Below are positions 9,532-18,056 of a stretch of 64,000 bases of DNA, piece by piece (position 1 is the stretch's first letter; every line of letters begins with the position of its first letter). The notes under the pieces were generated by a model. The model was not told where the DNA came from and ran no database searches. It saw only the letters and a program-made list of their open reading frames with translations. The position numbers and the translations under genes were made by a program. Origin of the DNA: Ethanoligenens harbinense YUAN-3 (GTDB lineage: Bacteria > Bacillota > Clostridia > Oscillospirales > Ethanoligenentaceae); the NCBI RefSeq assembly GCF_000178115.2, contig NC_014828.1, positions 2,493,501 through 2,557,500 on the forward strand, read 5' to 3'.

Positions 9532-10716
9532 ATGAAGAAAATCGACAGGCGCATTTCGCGGCAGATGGTGCACCGCCTCATCCTGATCACCGTGCTGCTG
9601 GCAGTGACCGTGGGCGCATACGTCGGCATCACCGCTAAAACGGTCAAACGCGGCACGAGCGCTTCGGCGTATGTATCCGCCGAGGTGGAATCCGTCATCA
9701 GTGACACGACCTCTCCGGACTCGAACTCGCAGGGGCGCCGGATCGGCAATCAACGGATCAGCATCAAAATCTTGCAGGGGAAACATAAAGATGAGCATAT
9801 GCAGGTGGACAACTATCTGAGCGCACTGAACAACGTCTATGTGCAGAAAGGCACGCGGATCATCGTGCAAATCAGCACCCAGCAAAACGGCAGCTATTCC
9901 GCCTCGGTATACAATTATGATCGCTCCGGCGTGCTTCTCGGATGCGGTGTGGTTTTCATCTTGCTGTTGTGCATCATCGGGGGGCGCAAAGGATTTCAGG
10001 CCATGTTGGGCATCCTGTATACCGTGTTTTGTGTCATTTTCCTGTTGCTGCCCATGGTGTATCGGGGTGCCGATCCGGTTCTCTCGGCGCTGCTTATTGT
10101 GTTGCTGACTACGGTGATGGGGTTCGCGCTGCTGGACGGGGTGAACGCCAAAACGGTTTCCGCATCCATCGCCACCATCGCGGGCGCGCTCTTTTCCTGT
10201 GCCGCCGCCGCTATCAGCGGGGCGGTGGCGGGATTGAGCGGTTTCAACATGCAGGAGGCGGAAACCATTCTGCTCCAAGCCGACAACGGTGCTAAAATTA
10301 TGATCGGGGGACTGCTGATGGCGGGCATCCTGATTTCCGCGCACGGCGCCGTGATGGATGTTGCGATCTCCATCGCATCCTCCATGGACGAGATCCACAA
10401 GACAAACCCGGACGTGAAGGCGAAGGAGCTGTTTCGCTCCGGCATAAACATTGGGCGCGACGCGATGGGGACCATGGTCAACACGCTGATTCTTGCGTTT
10501 GTGGGGTCTTCGCTGAATCTGCTGCTCATCATTTATGCATACGGCATTCCATTCGGGCAATTAATCAATACCGATCTGGTTGGCATACAGCTCATCCAGA
10601 GCATGGCGGGAAGCATCGGGATCATGCTGACGGTGCCGCTGACGGTGGCGCTGGCGGTGTTCTTCCAGTTTCACCCGGTTCGGCTGTTCAGTCGAGGAAA
10701 ATCCCTGAACCCCTGA
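9532..10716 (+). CDS. YibE/F family multi-pass membrane protein
   Basis: The protein has 394 residues. After a short basic N-terminus there is one membrane segment (about residues 15-33), then an extracytoplasmic domain of about 100 residues, then about seven hydrophobic segments from residue 130 to the end. Recognisable family landmarks are GFALLDGVNAKTVSAS, ILISAHGAVMDVAISIASSM and NIGRDAMGTMVNTLILAF, which belong to YibE/F-like proteins. The molecular function of this family is not established; transport or envelope roles are assumed from its topology. It follows the PHP surface protein by 95 bp on the same strand with a weak terminator between, so co-expression is possible. The start ATG 9532 has no strong ribosome binding site (an AACAGGTG stretch lies upstream). 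Confidence 0.8.
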   Translation: MKKIDRRISRQMVHRLILITVLLAVTVGAYVGITAKTVKRGTSASAYVSAEVESVISDTTSPDSNSQGRRIGNQRISIKILQGKHKDEHMQVDNYLSALNNVYVQKGTRIIVQISTQQNGSYSASVYNYDRSGVLLGCGVVFILLLCIIGGRKGFQAMLGILYTVFCVIFLLLPMVYRGADPVLSALLIVLLTTVMGFALLDGVNAKTVSASIATIAGALFSCAAAAISGAVAGLSGFNMQEAETILLQADNGAKIMIGGLLMAGILISAHGAVMDVAISIASSMDEIHKTNPDVKAKELFRSGINIGRDAMGTMVNTLILAFVGSSLNLLLIIYAYGIPFGQLINTDLVGIQLIQSMAGSIGIMLTVPLTVALAVFFQFHPVRLFSRGKSLNP

Positions 10717-10734
10717 GCTGCCGGTATCTCCATT

Positions 10735-10806
10735 TCAAAAAGCCAGGCTTTTCACCTCGCACCCCATGTTGAGCGCCGCGGCGTAGAACAGGCAGTTCAA
10801 CTTCAT
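10735..10806 (-). pseudogene. Possible transposase C-terminal scrap
   Basis: The minus-strand frame MKLNCLFYAAALNM followed by a stop at 10735-10737 looks like the last helix of IS1182/IS5-type transposases, where a (M/L)K(M/L)xxLFYAAAxN(M/I) tail is common. It is only about 24 codons long, without flanking inverted repeats, so the assignment is weak. Confidence 0.3.
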
Positions 10807-10890
10807 TTTAACCAAAGAAACCAGCCGTTTTGTTCGTCATATGCTGGATACACTACCGGCTTGTTCTCTGTCCTATACGTTTTTTATCTT

Positions 10891-10917
10891 CCCCCAGCTC
10901 AGCTGGGGGTTTTGTCT
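10891..10917. terminator. Intrinsic terminator downstream of yibE/F-like gene
   Basis: CCCCCAGC (10891-10898) pairs with GCTGGGGG (10902-10909) around a TCA loop and is followed by TTTTGTCTT. The opposite side carries TTTTTTATCTT, giving A-rich sequence for minus-strand transcripts arriving from the histidine kinase gene. Confidence 0.75.
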
Positions 10918-10984
10918 TACCTGTTCGGCTACAATCACGGAAGAACCGCCCCATTTGGAGCAGCCCTTTCATACAAATAAATAA

Positions 10985-11134
10985 GTTGTTCCTTGCCGCT
11001 TCACCGTCGGAGTATCGAGCGACGGGTTAAACGCATAAAAATTCTTCTCGTTGAGCTGGCCGAACGTGATGCGTAGCGCTTCTCCGAAATGCCGGGAATG
11101 CATGATCTCGCACTGACTGAGGAATTTGAGCAAT
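10985..11134 (-). pseudogene. Remnant of a GGDEF-like C-terminus (copy B)
   Basis: The minus strand encodes RHFGEALRITFGQLNEKNFY then AFNPSLDTP, clearly related to the remnant at 3550-3718 (EALRVALDHLNEKNVHVFNPSLDAP). It starts directly after the histidine kinase stop codon and has no start of its own. The GGDEF resemblance is tentative; the relation between the two copies is visible at DNA and protein level. Confidence 0.45.
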
Positions 11135-13045
11135 TCACTTTGGAATGGTAAAAGATACCGTGCAGCCTTCATTGACTTTTGCATCAATTCCAATTTTTCC
11201 GCCATGCTTTTCTACAATATTTTTCACAGTTGCCAATCCAATCCCGTTCCCCTCAAATTGAATATCGGCATGTAACCGATTAAACATTTGAAACGGATCG
11301 GAAGCGTACTCCATGTCAAATCCAACCCCATTATCTTTAAAACAGAAGACGTACTCGTCTTTAGTATCCTTAAAAAAGACATGAATATATGTAAATTCAA
11401 CTCCTGCTGAATATTTCACCGAATTTAATAAAATATTATAGATACAGCAGCGCAGAAGTATTTCATCTCCCATAACGTTGGGCAGCTTGACCATATTGAT
11501 ACGTATATCATGCGTATTGTAAATCATACGTAATTCTTCAATAATATCTTCCACCAGCTTATTCATGTTAACACGCGCCAGAGCCAATCTGCTGGATTTT
11601 ATTTTTGAATACTTTAAAATCTCGCCGATCATGTTCAATGCTTTGTTGCAATACATTGATATTTTTAAAGAGGCATCATTTGCTTCTTCTGTAAAATGTG
11701 AACCGCTTTCATCGTTGAGGATGGTATTATAAAGACTGATTGCGCGAATTGGCGATTTGAATTCATGTGCAATGATATAACACATGTTCTCCATTTCATT
11801 ATAGGCGTTGCGCATTTCTTGTGTTCTTTCCAAAACCTTGATTTCAAGTTCATCGTTCATGCGCCTTGTCTGCTCTTCAAACAAAATGTCATCCGTAATG
11901 TCTTTGGCGAACACCGCGATATTATACTTTTTCGCACTAAGACCGATGCGGTGAAGGTGTACTTGGTAATAGTGCTCTGACACGGCGTCGTAATACTCCA
12001 CGATATAATGTCCCGATTTTTCAGTCTCATCAAAATAATCGTTCCATAGAATGGCATCCTCGTCACTAAACAATTCAAAAAATTTTCGTTCATTAAACAC
12101 ATCTGATTGGGCATCAAAAAAAGATTTTGCAACTGAATTGCAGGTGACAATTTCTCCATTCTGACCATTGACGCACCAAATCATATCGTCACTTGATTCA
12201 AAAACCGCCTGTTGCGTTTCCGCCATTTCCCGGCTTTTCTGTTCCTGCCTGTTGTGATATTCCAGATAGTGCATCAAAAAGTCACCGAGCAATAGAATAA
12301 CCGCCGCTTTCAAGAGGGCAAACTGCATGTTTCCTATATTGCTCTGATACGCGTTGACGGTAAACGAAATAGACATCATCCCGTTAATCATACCGTTTGA
12401 TGAAAAAGCAGCCAAAAACGCCGTCAGAAAAACGGTTATGACCATTACAAAGTAATTGTCCTTTTCATAACCGTTCGTTTTAATCTTCAAAAATCTTTTT
12501 ACAAACGGAAGAGACAGCACACTATTGGCCAGCAATATACAAATCGTCATTGTTTCTGCAAGAACGGTCGCGTTGGCATTGATTAGATTTTCCGGCAAAT
12601 ATGAAAATGTATAATTTTTGCACCAGAAGGGCGGATTATAGGAAACGAAAAACTGGACCAGCGTTTTGTTGCAAAGAAAATACACTAAAACAAGCAAAAC
12701 TTGAAAGATATATAATGCAAAAAAAGGAATTTCCCCTTTTGCGATCTTATCACGGCACATTCCCAATCCCGCCGCCCATAACAAAATAAAAACCGCGGTA
12801 ACAAAATTTCCCCATCCATTCGTGGGTACGACAATAAACGGGCTGAACATTGCCAGCCCGAGTGTGCAGCATGCGATGGCATAGCGCATTCCATAATATA
12901 AGGCAACGACAGCAGGCAGCAGCAATCCCGGCAAAAGATAGAGGTCATAAGCGGAATCAATGGTAATCGGAAAATTTGAAAGCCCAAAACACACCCAGCC
13001 AAGTATGATGGAAATTAGATACTTTTTCAAGTCCATGTGATTCAT
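11135..13045 (-). CDS. Membrane-bound PAS sensor histidine kinase
   Basis: The protein has 636 residues. Residues 1-270 hold about eight hydrophobic segments, forming an integral membrane sensor rather than a large extracellular loop. A PAS domain follows (about 275-395, starting SSDDMIWCVNG), then a coiled linker, then a HisKA domain with IAHEFKSPIRA (phospho-His near residue 428) and a HATPase domain with N-box NILLNSVKYS, G1 DNGVGFD and G2 GNGIGLATV. All catalytic boxes look intact. It is the last gene of a response regulator / solute-binding lipoprotein / kinase trio, 18 bp after the lipoprotein gene. Loaded binding protein may dock on its membrane domain and control the kinase, but this is inferred from gene order. 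An AAGGG site lies 10 bp before the ATG. Confidence 0.88.
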   Translation of the reverse strand: MNHMDLKKYLISIILGWVCFGLSNFPITIDSAYDLYLLPGLLLPAVVALYYGMRYAIACCTLGLAMFSPFIVVPTNGWGNFVTAVFILLWAAGLGMCRDKIAKGEIPFFALYIFQVLLVLVYFLCNKTLVQFFVSYNPPFWCKNYTFSYLPENLINANATVLAETMTICILLANSVLSLPFVKRFLKIKTNGYEKDNYFVMVITVFLTAFLAAFSSNGMINGMMSISFTVNAYQSNIGNMQFALLKAAVILLLGDFLMHYLEYHNRQEQKSREMAETQQAVFESSDDMIWCVNGQNGEIVTCNSVAKSFFDAQSDVFNERKFFELFSDEDAILWNDYFDETEKSGHYIVEYYDAVSEHYYQVHLHRIGLSAKKYNIAVFAKDITDDILFEEQTRRMNDELEIKVLERTQEMRNAYNEMENMCYIIAHEFKSPIRAISLYNTILNDESGSHFTEEANDASLKISMYCNKALNMIGEILKYSKIKSSRLALARVNMNKLVEDIIEELRMIYNTHDIRINMVKLPNVMGDEILLRCCIYNILLNSVKYSAGVEFTYIHVFFKDTKDEYVFCFKDNGVGFDMEYASDPFQMFNRLHADIQFEGNGIGLATVKNIVEKHGGKIGIDAKVNEGCTVSFTIPK

Positions 13046-13063
13046 TCCGATTGATCCCTTCTT

Positions 13064-14296
13064 TTAGTTGTGTGATCCATCCGGGTAAAGGATCGTCGGC
13101 CACGGTTCAGGTTTAATTGCATTTTTTGACTGATATACAATTTGGAATTTTCCATTATGCGCGATTGCAAAACGCGAGTACAGCCAGGTGCAATGGTTCG
13201 TTTCATCTACTTTGATCTTGCCTTGCGGAGCATCAAACTCCAGACCTGAAAACGCTTTAATCAACGAGTTGGTGTCATAGGGGTTCTGCACTTTTTCTAT
13301 TGCCTTTGCAAGCAGATAGCAGCTATCGTATGTTGCTTCTGCAGAAGAGGTAATGACGGAACCGTCCTGTGAATGCTCCTCATACTTTTTGACAAATTCT
13401 TGGCTGGCAGGCGTATCTAATGTCGAGAAGTAATTCATGGACGCATAATGTCCCTCGGCACAGTCCGCGCCCATCCCCTGAACGCTCATTTCATCTGTTG
13501 CAATCGCAGCTATCGGGCATTTTTCCGGATCTAAGCCAAGACGTTTATATTCTTTGTAAAAAGAAATCACAGAATCGCCCACCAGGTCGCAATAAATGAA
13601 ATCGGGTCTTACTTTCTTGATTGTTTCAAGTATATCTGTAAAATCGGAGTAGCCGATTGAAACATACTTTTCACCAAGGACGGTACCGTTGTTCATTTCA
13701 ATGATGCGCTTTGCCTGCTTATTGCAAATAACAGGGAATACATAATCATTCCCAATAAGGAAAACTTTTTTTCCGCATTTTTTCATCAGCCACGGAATGT
13801 ATTCCACAGCCTGTTGATTCGGCATTGCTCCGGTATAAATCACATTTGGATCGGTTTCTTCGCCCTCCGTAAAGGTGGGATAAACCAGCAGCGAGTTATA
13901 TTTTTTCAATACCGGCAAAGTGGCTTTTCGGCTTGCGGAAGTGCAGCACCCTACGGTTGCAACAACGTTTTCGTTTACAATCAAATCTTGTATCTTTGCG
14001 GCCGCAATGGTTGGATCTGAGCAGTAATCCTCTTGGATATACTCTATGCGCTTTCCATCAATGCCACCCGCCTTGTTTATTTCGTCAAACGCCAGATAGG
14101 CCGCATTGAGCATGGATCTTTCGACTACCGCGGTAGACCCGGTCGTCGATAAAAGAATGCCGATACGGATTGTATTGCCATCGTGTTCAAAAGATGCTTT
14201 CCCAACATTCGCTTGACCTTCATTGGAACATGCAGTCAGAACAAAAAGCAAAAAGCAACACACGATCATCCTTATTTTGATTGTTTTGAATGCCAT
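13064..14296 (-). CDS. UrtA/AmiC-type solute-binding lipoprotein, probable sensory receptor
   Basis: The protein has about 410 residues from ATG 14296; an in-frame GTG at 14317 is the alternative start. The N-terminal lipobox is FVLTAC. The mature protein is a Peripla_BP_5 (Leu/Ile/Val, amide, urea) binding protein closely similar to UrtA at 20913-22157: both share GILLSTTGSTAVV-like openings, VVATVGCCTSASR, LLVYPTFTEGEE-type, MPNQQA and FDAPQG(K/Q)IKVDE. No transporter genes accompany it. Instead it lies between a response regulator and a histidine kinase, which points to a signalling role: it would bind the same class of ligand as the importer and report it to the kinase. It might also simply be a second receptor for the urt importer. 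Confidence 0.85.
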   Translation of the reverse strand: MAFKTIKIRMIVCCFLLFVLTACSNEGQANVGKASFEHDGNTIRIGILLSTTGSTAVVERSMLNAAYLAFDEINKAGGIDGKRIEYIQEDYCSDPTIAAAKIQDLIVNENVVATVGCCTSASRKATLPVLKKYNSLLVYPTFTEGEETDPNVIYTGAMPNQQAVEYIPWLMKKCGKKVFLIGNDYVFPVICNKQAKRIIEMNNGTVLGEKYVSIGYSDFTDILETIKKVRPDFIYCDLVGDSVISFYKEYKRLGLDPEKCPIAAIATDEMSVQGMGADCAEGHYASMNYFSTLDTPASQEFVKKYEEHSQDGSVITSSAEATYDSCYLLAKAIEKVQNPYDTNSLIKAFSGLEFDAPQGKIKVDETNHCTWLYSRFAIAHNGKFQIVYQSKNAIKPEPWPTILYPDGSHN

Positions 14297-14410
14297 CCCC
14301 TTACCCCGCTTTTCCACTTATCCTCGAATCACACGTCCGCATGCTCGATTTTTTTGCGGCGCATCCCGAATATCGCCGTAGATTGATGTTTTCCATATTG
14401 GGTATGGCCT

Positions 14411-15475
14411 TTATGGATGCACCATCCCGCGCATTTTTTTGTAATCGGAAGGCGTCAGTCCATAAATGTTTTTAAACAGGCGTCCCATGTATTTATAATC
14501 TTCATAATGCAGCTTTTCCGCAATTTCGCTCATATTCATGTTGGTTTCTTGAAGCTGCTTTTTGACAATCTGCATTTTCAGGCCCACCACATATTCGACA
14601 TAGGATCTTCCCATATCCGTTTTAAAACTGTGACTTAAATATGCCTTGCTGACAAAACATTTTTCAGATATAACCGTTAAAGTCAACTTGTCAAAAGGAT
14701 GCGCAAGGATGTAGTCCACCACCATTTCGGAAAGCGCGGACATACGAGATGGATGATACGTTTTGATTGTCGTATACAACTCCCGCAGAAATTCTTCAAA
14801 AACAGCAGCTGTTGTGTAGTTGTTGTCGCTTTGAATAATTTTGTTGCAAATAAAATCCACGTCGGAAACCAAAAGCGCCACCCATTCATTTTTTTCAATG
14901 ACCGCCTGATAAATTTTTCTTTCCGTTTCTGCCAACAACACACCGTTTTTAATGAAATCATGCTTTACGGACTCATCGCACTTGCGCACCAGGTGAGAAA
15001 CTGCGTTTTCAAAATTATCAGTGCCGTTCAATATGCAGTTTACTACTGCAATTCTTTCATAGGCTGTTTTGTCTTCGGGTTTTTTGGCCTTAGATAATTT
15101 TGTAATATAGTCCGCGGCGCGACTCAGTACATTTAAAAAAGATTGATTTTCCACCGGTTTTACGATATAATCAAACGCACCCAGCACGAGGCCTTTCCGG
15201 GCATATTCAAAATCCGCGTATTCACTTAAAAGGATCACGCACTTGCAGAGTCCTTCATTTTGAACCCGTTCCAGCAGTTCCAGACCGTTCAGCCGCGGCA
15301 TTTTGATATCGGTTACTAATATGTCAACAGGGTTTTGGCGAAGCGCCATCAGCGCTTCCCATCCGTTATCAGCTTCTCCGGAAATTATAAAATCGAGTTG
15401 ATTATTCCAATCCACCTGCTTCTTCAGTTGTTTCCTGAATATCTCATAATCATCGACCAGCATTACTTGGTTCAT
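14411..15475 (-). CDS. Response regulator with AraC-type DNA-binding domain (YesN-like)
   Basis: The protein has 354 residues. The receiver domain (1-120) carries the acidic pair in MLVDDYE, the phospho-acceptor Asp in VTDIKMPRLNG (about residue 55) and the Lys in DYIVKPVE. A variable helical linker follows (about 125-250). The C-terminal AraC double helix-turn-helix (about 255-350) contains SEKCFVSKAYLSHSFKTDMG and YMGRLFKNIYGLTPSDYKK. GAGG lies 9 bp before the ATG. It heads the regulator-receptor-kinase trio, 115 bp before the lipoprotein gene, and lies downstream of the amidase gene of the urt operon, so the urt-amidase genes are its natural candidate targets. Confidence 0.9.
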   Translation of the reverse strand: MNQVMLVDDYEIFRKQLKKQVDWNNQLDFIISGEADNGWEALMALRQNPVDILVTDIKMPRLNGLELLERVQNEGLCKCVILLSEYADFEYARKGLVLGAFDYIVKPVENQSFLNVLSRAADYITKLSKAKKPEDKTAYERIAVVNCILNGTDNFENAVSHLVRKCDESVKHDFIKNGVLLAETERKIYQAVIEKNEWVALLVSDVDFICNKIIQSDNNYTTAAVFEEFLRELYTTIKTYHPSRMSALSEMVVDYILAHPFDKLTLTVISEKCFVSKAYLSHSFKTDMGRSYVEYVVGLKMQIVKKQLQETNMNMSEIAEKLHYEDYKYMGRLFKNIYGLTPSDYKKMRGMVHP

Positions 15476-15599
15476 TCATACCATCCTCAACCCACAGAAA
15501 ACCTATTTCATTTTACCATCTGTATGATTTTAGCATGCAATTTATTGTATTTTTACCCTTCAAAATGGAAAAATTGGAATACTTAAGTATCCAAAGCCA

Positions 15600-15656
15600 A
15601 CGGCGCGTTTCAGAGGATTTATACAAAGCTGTACCAATCTCTCTGAAACACGCCGT
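15600..15656 (-). terminator. Long hairpin between the amidase and regulator genes
   Basis: Arms 15600-15615 (ACGGCGCGTTTCAGAG) and 15641-15656 pair over 16 bp with one mismatch. It lies in the 234-bp gap after the amidase stop and before the response regulator start. No clear T-tract follows, so it is either a weak terminator or a 3'-end stabiliser of the urt-amidase transcript. Confidence 0.55.
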
Positions 15657-15709
15657 TGTGATCTTATAATACCCTATTTACCGAAGAAAAGCAAAGATCC
15701 ACATTCTGT

Positions 15710-16615
15710 TTATTTGCCGTCATTCGGATTGGATAATGTATCCTTAAAAAACTCAATATACTTATCCGGACGCCAATCGGTACCGTTGACAGCGGGATTG
15801 AATTGGTAAGGATATCTGCTTGCAAGAGACAGGTCAATCGTAGCCGTAAACATTTCGATTTCGGGGGCGTCTTTGTCTGTAAATTTACGGCCCGCATAAT
15901 AATAATACGACCAGGTATGCTTCTGCCCGGGGCCGAGAATGGAACTTCCCCCCCAGAAATAGTTTTCAACGTCAAGGCCGCCAAGATTGGCGGAGGCAAT
16001 ATAGATTCCGTTCTGAACAATCGCCGCTTCCAGTGTGGCGGGACCGTAATAGGGGCCATGGCAGTGCGCAAGCGCAGTGCTGTTGACGATCAACCGGCAG
16101 CCCTTTGATACATAGTAGCGCATAAGTTCGGGGAAAGAGTAGTTGTCGTAGCAGATCGCAATGCCGACAGGTCCCCATGCCGTCTCCAGAATATACGGTC
16201 TGTCGCCGCGGGTCGCCCAGTTTGGCTCGGGCGGCGGCAGGTGGATCTTGTGGTAGGAGCCGGCAAGGCCATCGGGGGAAAACACTGCAAGCCCGTTGTA
16301 AACCGTCTCAGGATCGTTGTCGTCCCTTATCGGCATTCCCATTACGGCATAAATTCCAAGCCGCTTTGTAAGCTCGGCGACCTTTTCCGTGCTGGGCCCC
16401 GGAACGGCCTCAGCAAGCCTGACCTGCATTTTTTCTTTTCGGGGCTTATCCCCCTCGTCATCATAACCTGTAAGGGCCATCTCAGGCAGCACAACGATGT
16501 CGCTGCCTTTTTTGGCAGCACACTCGATGTACTCCATGATGCGCTTCAGGTTTGCTTTCTTGTCACCCCATGCTGGATGAAAGGTCACGACAGATACGGT
16601 GCAAATGTCTTTCAT
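15710..16615 (-). CDS. Nitrilase-superfamily amidase (carbon-nitrogen hydrolase)
   Basis: The protein has 301 residues from ATG 16615, which has AGGGAG 6 bp upstream; an ATG at 16639 lacks such a site. The catalytic triad is visible: Glu45 in LPEMALTGY, Lys123 in YHKIHLPP and Cys155 in IAICYDNYSFPE. It is cytoplasmic, with no signal peptide. Family members hydrolyse amides or nitriles to acid and ammonia. Being the last gene behind urtABCDE and with no urease genes in the window, it suggests that the importer brings in short amides (formamide-like) or related compounds which are then hydrolysed to ammonium. The substrate cannot be read from the active site. It lies 100 bp after the kinase-like gene. 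Confidence 0.85.
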   Translation of the reverse strand: MKDICTVSVVTFHPAWGDKKANLKRIMEYIECAAKKGSDIVVLPEMALTGYDDEGDKPRKEKMQVRLAEAVPGPSTEKVAELTKRLGIYAVMGMPIRDDNDPETVYNGLAVFSPDGLAGSYHKIHLPPPEPNWATRGDRPYILETAWGPVGIAICYDNYSFPELMRYYVSKGCRLIVNSTALAHCHGPYYGPATLEAAIVQNGIYIASANLGGLDVENYFWGGSSILGPGQKHTWSYYYYAGRKFTDKDAPEIEMFTATIDLSLASRYPYQFNPAVNGTDWRPDKYIEFFKDTLSNPNDGK

Positions 16616-16715
16616 AAAAAACTCCCTTTCTTTGCGCACGGCGCGCAGCTTGGCAGCGATCCGCGCCGTAGGCTGATTCTACCTATTTTTATATCAACAG
16701 CGAAGGGGCTGTCGA

Positions 16716-17318
16716 TCAAAGCAGGCCCAATTTATGCTTTGCGGCGGTGCAGATCAGATCGGCGCACGCCTCGTGGGACGCGATGGAGCTGTCTACCATC
16801 AGATTGCGGTATGTCGTGGAATAATACGAAACACCCGTGCGGAATTTATAAAACTCACATCTGGCTTTATCCACACTTTTTATGTAGGATTTTGCTTTTT
16901 CCGTGCTGAGATGCAGTTCTTTCTCACAAAAAGCCACACGGCAGTCATACGGAGCATATATGAAAACATTGAGCATGTTTGGATGGCGGCACTCGTGCAG
17001 AATATAATCGGAACATCTGCCAACGATCACGCAGTCGTCGCCGGATGCAAGATCAAGGATGACGCTTTTTTCCATCTCATATAATTTATCCTGCATCAAC
17101 GCCGTTCCATGCCCGAGCGGATACATCATTTTTGCGAAAATGGAGGTATTTTTTTCTTCAAGCGTAGACAATTCTTCAATATTGCCGTGCAGTTCCTTTA
17201 CCGTGAGTTCAATAATATCACGGTCATAATATTGAAAACCCATTCGCTCCGCAATTATTTTTGCAATTGGACGCCCCATGCTGCCGAATTCACGGGTAAC
17301 CGTTATGACATTGCCCAT
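16716..17318 (-). CDS. Cytidylate kinase-like family protein
   Basis: The protein has 200 residues from ATG 17318 (AGGAGG 7 bp upstream). It opens with NVITVTREFGSMGRPIAKII, the glycine-rich start of the stand-alone cytidylate-kinase-like family in which the P-loop GxxGSGGxxI is reshaped to EFGSMGRPIA. YYDRDIIE and IVGRCSDYIL are the other family landmarks. It is not the housekeeping Cmk: those have a canonical P-loop and a CMP-binding insert. In Clostridia such proteins often sit beside transporters or two-component genes; the role is unknown. Here it is embedded between urtE and the amidase, so it is probably co-transcribed with the uptake system. It may phosphorylate a small ligand or act as a nucleotide-dependent regulator, which is speculation. 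Confidence 0.75.
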   Translation of the reverse strand: MGNVITVTREFGSMGRPIAKIIAERMGFQYYDRDIIELTVKELHGNIEELSTLEEKNTSIFAKMMYPLGHGTALMQDKLYEMEKSVILDLASGDDCVIVGRCSDYILHECRHPNMLNVFIYAPYDCRVAFCEKELHLSTEKAKSYIKSVDKARCEFYKFRTGVSYYSTTYRNLMVDSSIASHEACADLICTAAKHKLGLL

Positions 17319-17360
17319 AAAACGCCTCCTATCGAACAATATGCCGGAATGCCGCATTCA

Positions 17361-18056
17361 TCACACCGCCAGGTATTTTTTGATCGTCTCCTCTTCCAAA
17401 TGCGCCATTTCACCCTCGGAGACCACCTTGCCTTTCTGGATAATCACATAATGGTCGGCTATTTTCCTGGCAAACTTCAGGTTCTGTTCCACAATCACAA
17501 GGGTGATACTCATTTCCTCTCTGACCCGATCGAGTATTTTGGCGATCTCGGCTACAATATTCGGCTGAATGCCTTCCGTCGGTTCGTCGAGAAGCAGAAT
17601 TTTGGGGTTCGACATCAGCGCCCGCCCAATAGCGAGCTGTTGCTGCTGGCCGCCGGACAGAACCCCTCCTTTTCTTTTCAGATGTACCTCCAGCGCAGGA
17701 AAAAAGCGGAGCACTTTTTTCTTTTGCTCCTCCAGATCTTTGGTGTGCGCATAGCCACCAAGTTCCAGGTTTTCTTCCACCGTGAGATCGGGGATGATTT
17801 CTCTTCCCTGGGGCACATACGCGATTCCCTGTTGCGCACGCCAGTGGGGGGATTGCCTTGAAATTTCCTTGTCGTCCAGCCGGATTCGCCCTTTTTCCAA
17901 AGGGAGCAGGCCGATGACAGACTTCAGCAGGGTGGTTTTTCCCACACCGTTGCGGCCTAAAATGGCCAGCTTCTCCCGGTCGCCTATTTTCATGCTGATA
18001 CCGTTGATTACTTTGCTTTTTCCATAGTTTACGTTGATATCGTCGATAACAAGCAT
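17361..18056 (-). CDS. urtE: Urea/amide ABC transporter ATPase UrtE
   Basis: The protein has 231 residues, the usual length for LivF/UrtE. Walker A is GRNGVGKTT (about residues 35-43), the signature is LSGGQQQQLAIGRAL and Walker B is ILLLDEPTEGIQP. The TEGIQP ending and the short length mark it as the UrtE/LivF partner rather than LivG. Its ATG overlaps the stop codon of urtD (TAATG at 18056), giving translational coupling, with GGGGAAGGG upstream. It powers import of urea or short amides together with UrtD. Confidence 0.9.
   Translation of the reverse strand: MLVIDDINVNYGKSKVINGISMKIGDREKLAILGRNGVGKTTLLKSVIGLLPLEKGRIRLDDKEISRQSPHWRAQQGIAYVPQGREIIPDLTVEENLELGGYAHTKDLEEQKKKVLRFFPALEVHLKRKGGVLSGGQQQQLAIGRALMSNPKILLLDEPTEGIQPNIVAEIAKILDRVREEMSITLVIVEQNLKFARKIADHYVIIQKGKVVSEGEMAHLEEETIKKYLAV

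Noticed and set aside
9121-10560. A 479-codon open frame on the minus strand
   Set aside because: It runs antisense through both the 45-bp repeats and the YibE/F-like gene. The product is low-complexity at one end and His/Gln-rich at the other, typical of a shadow frame.
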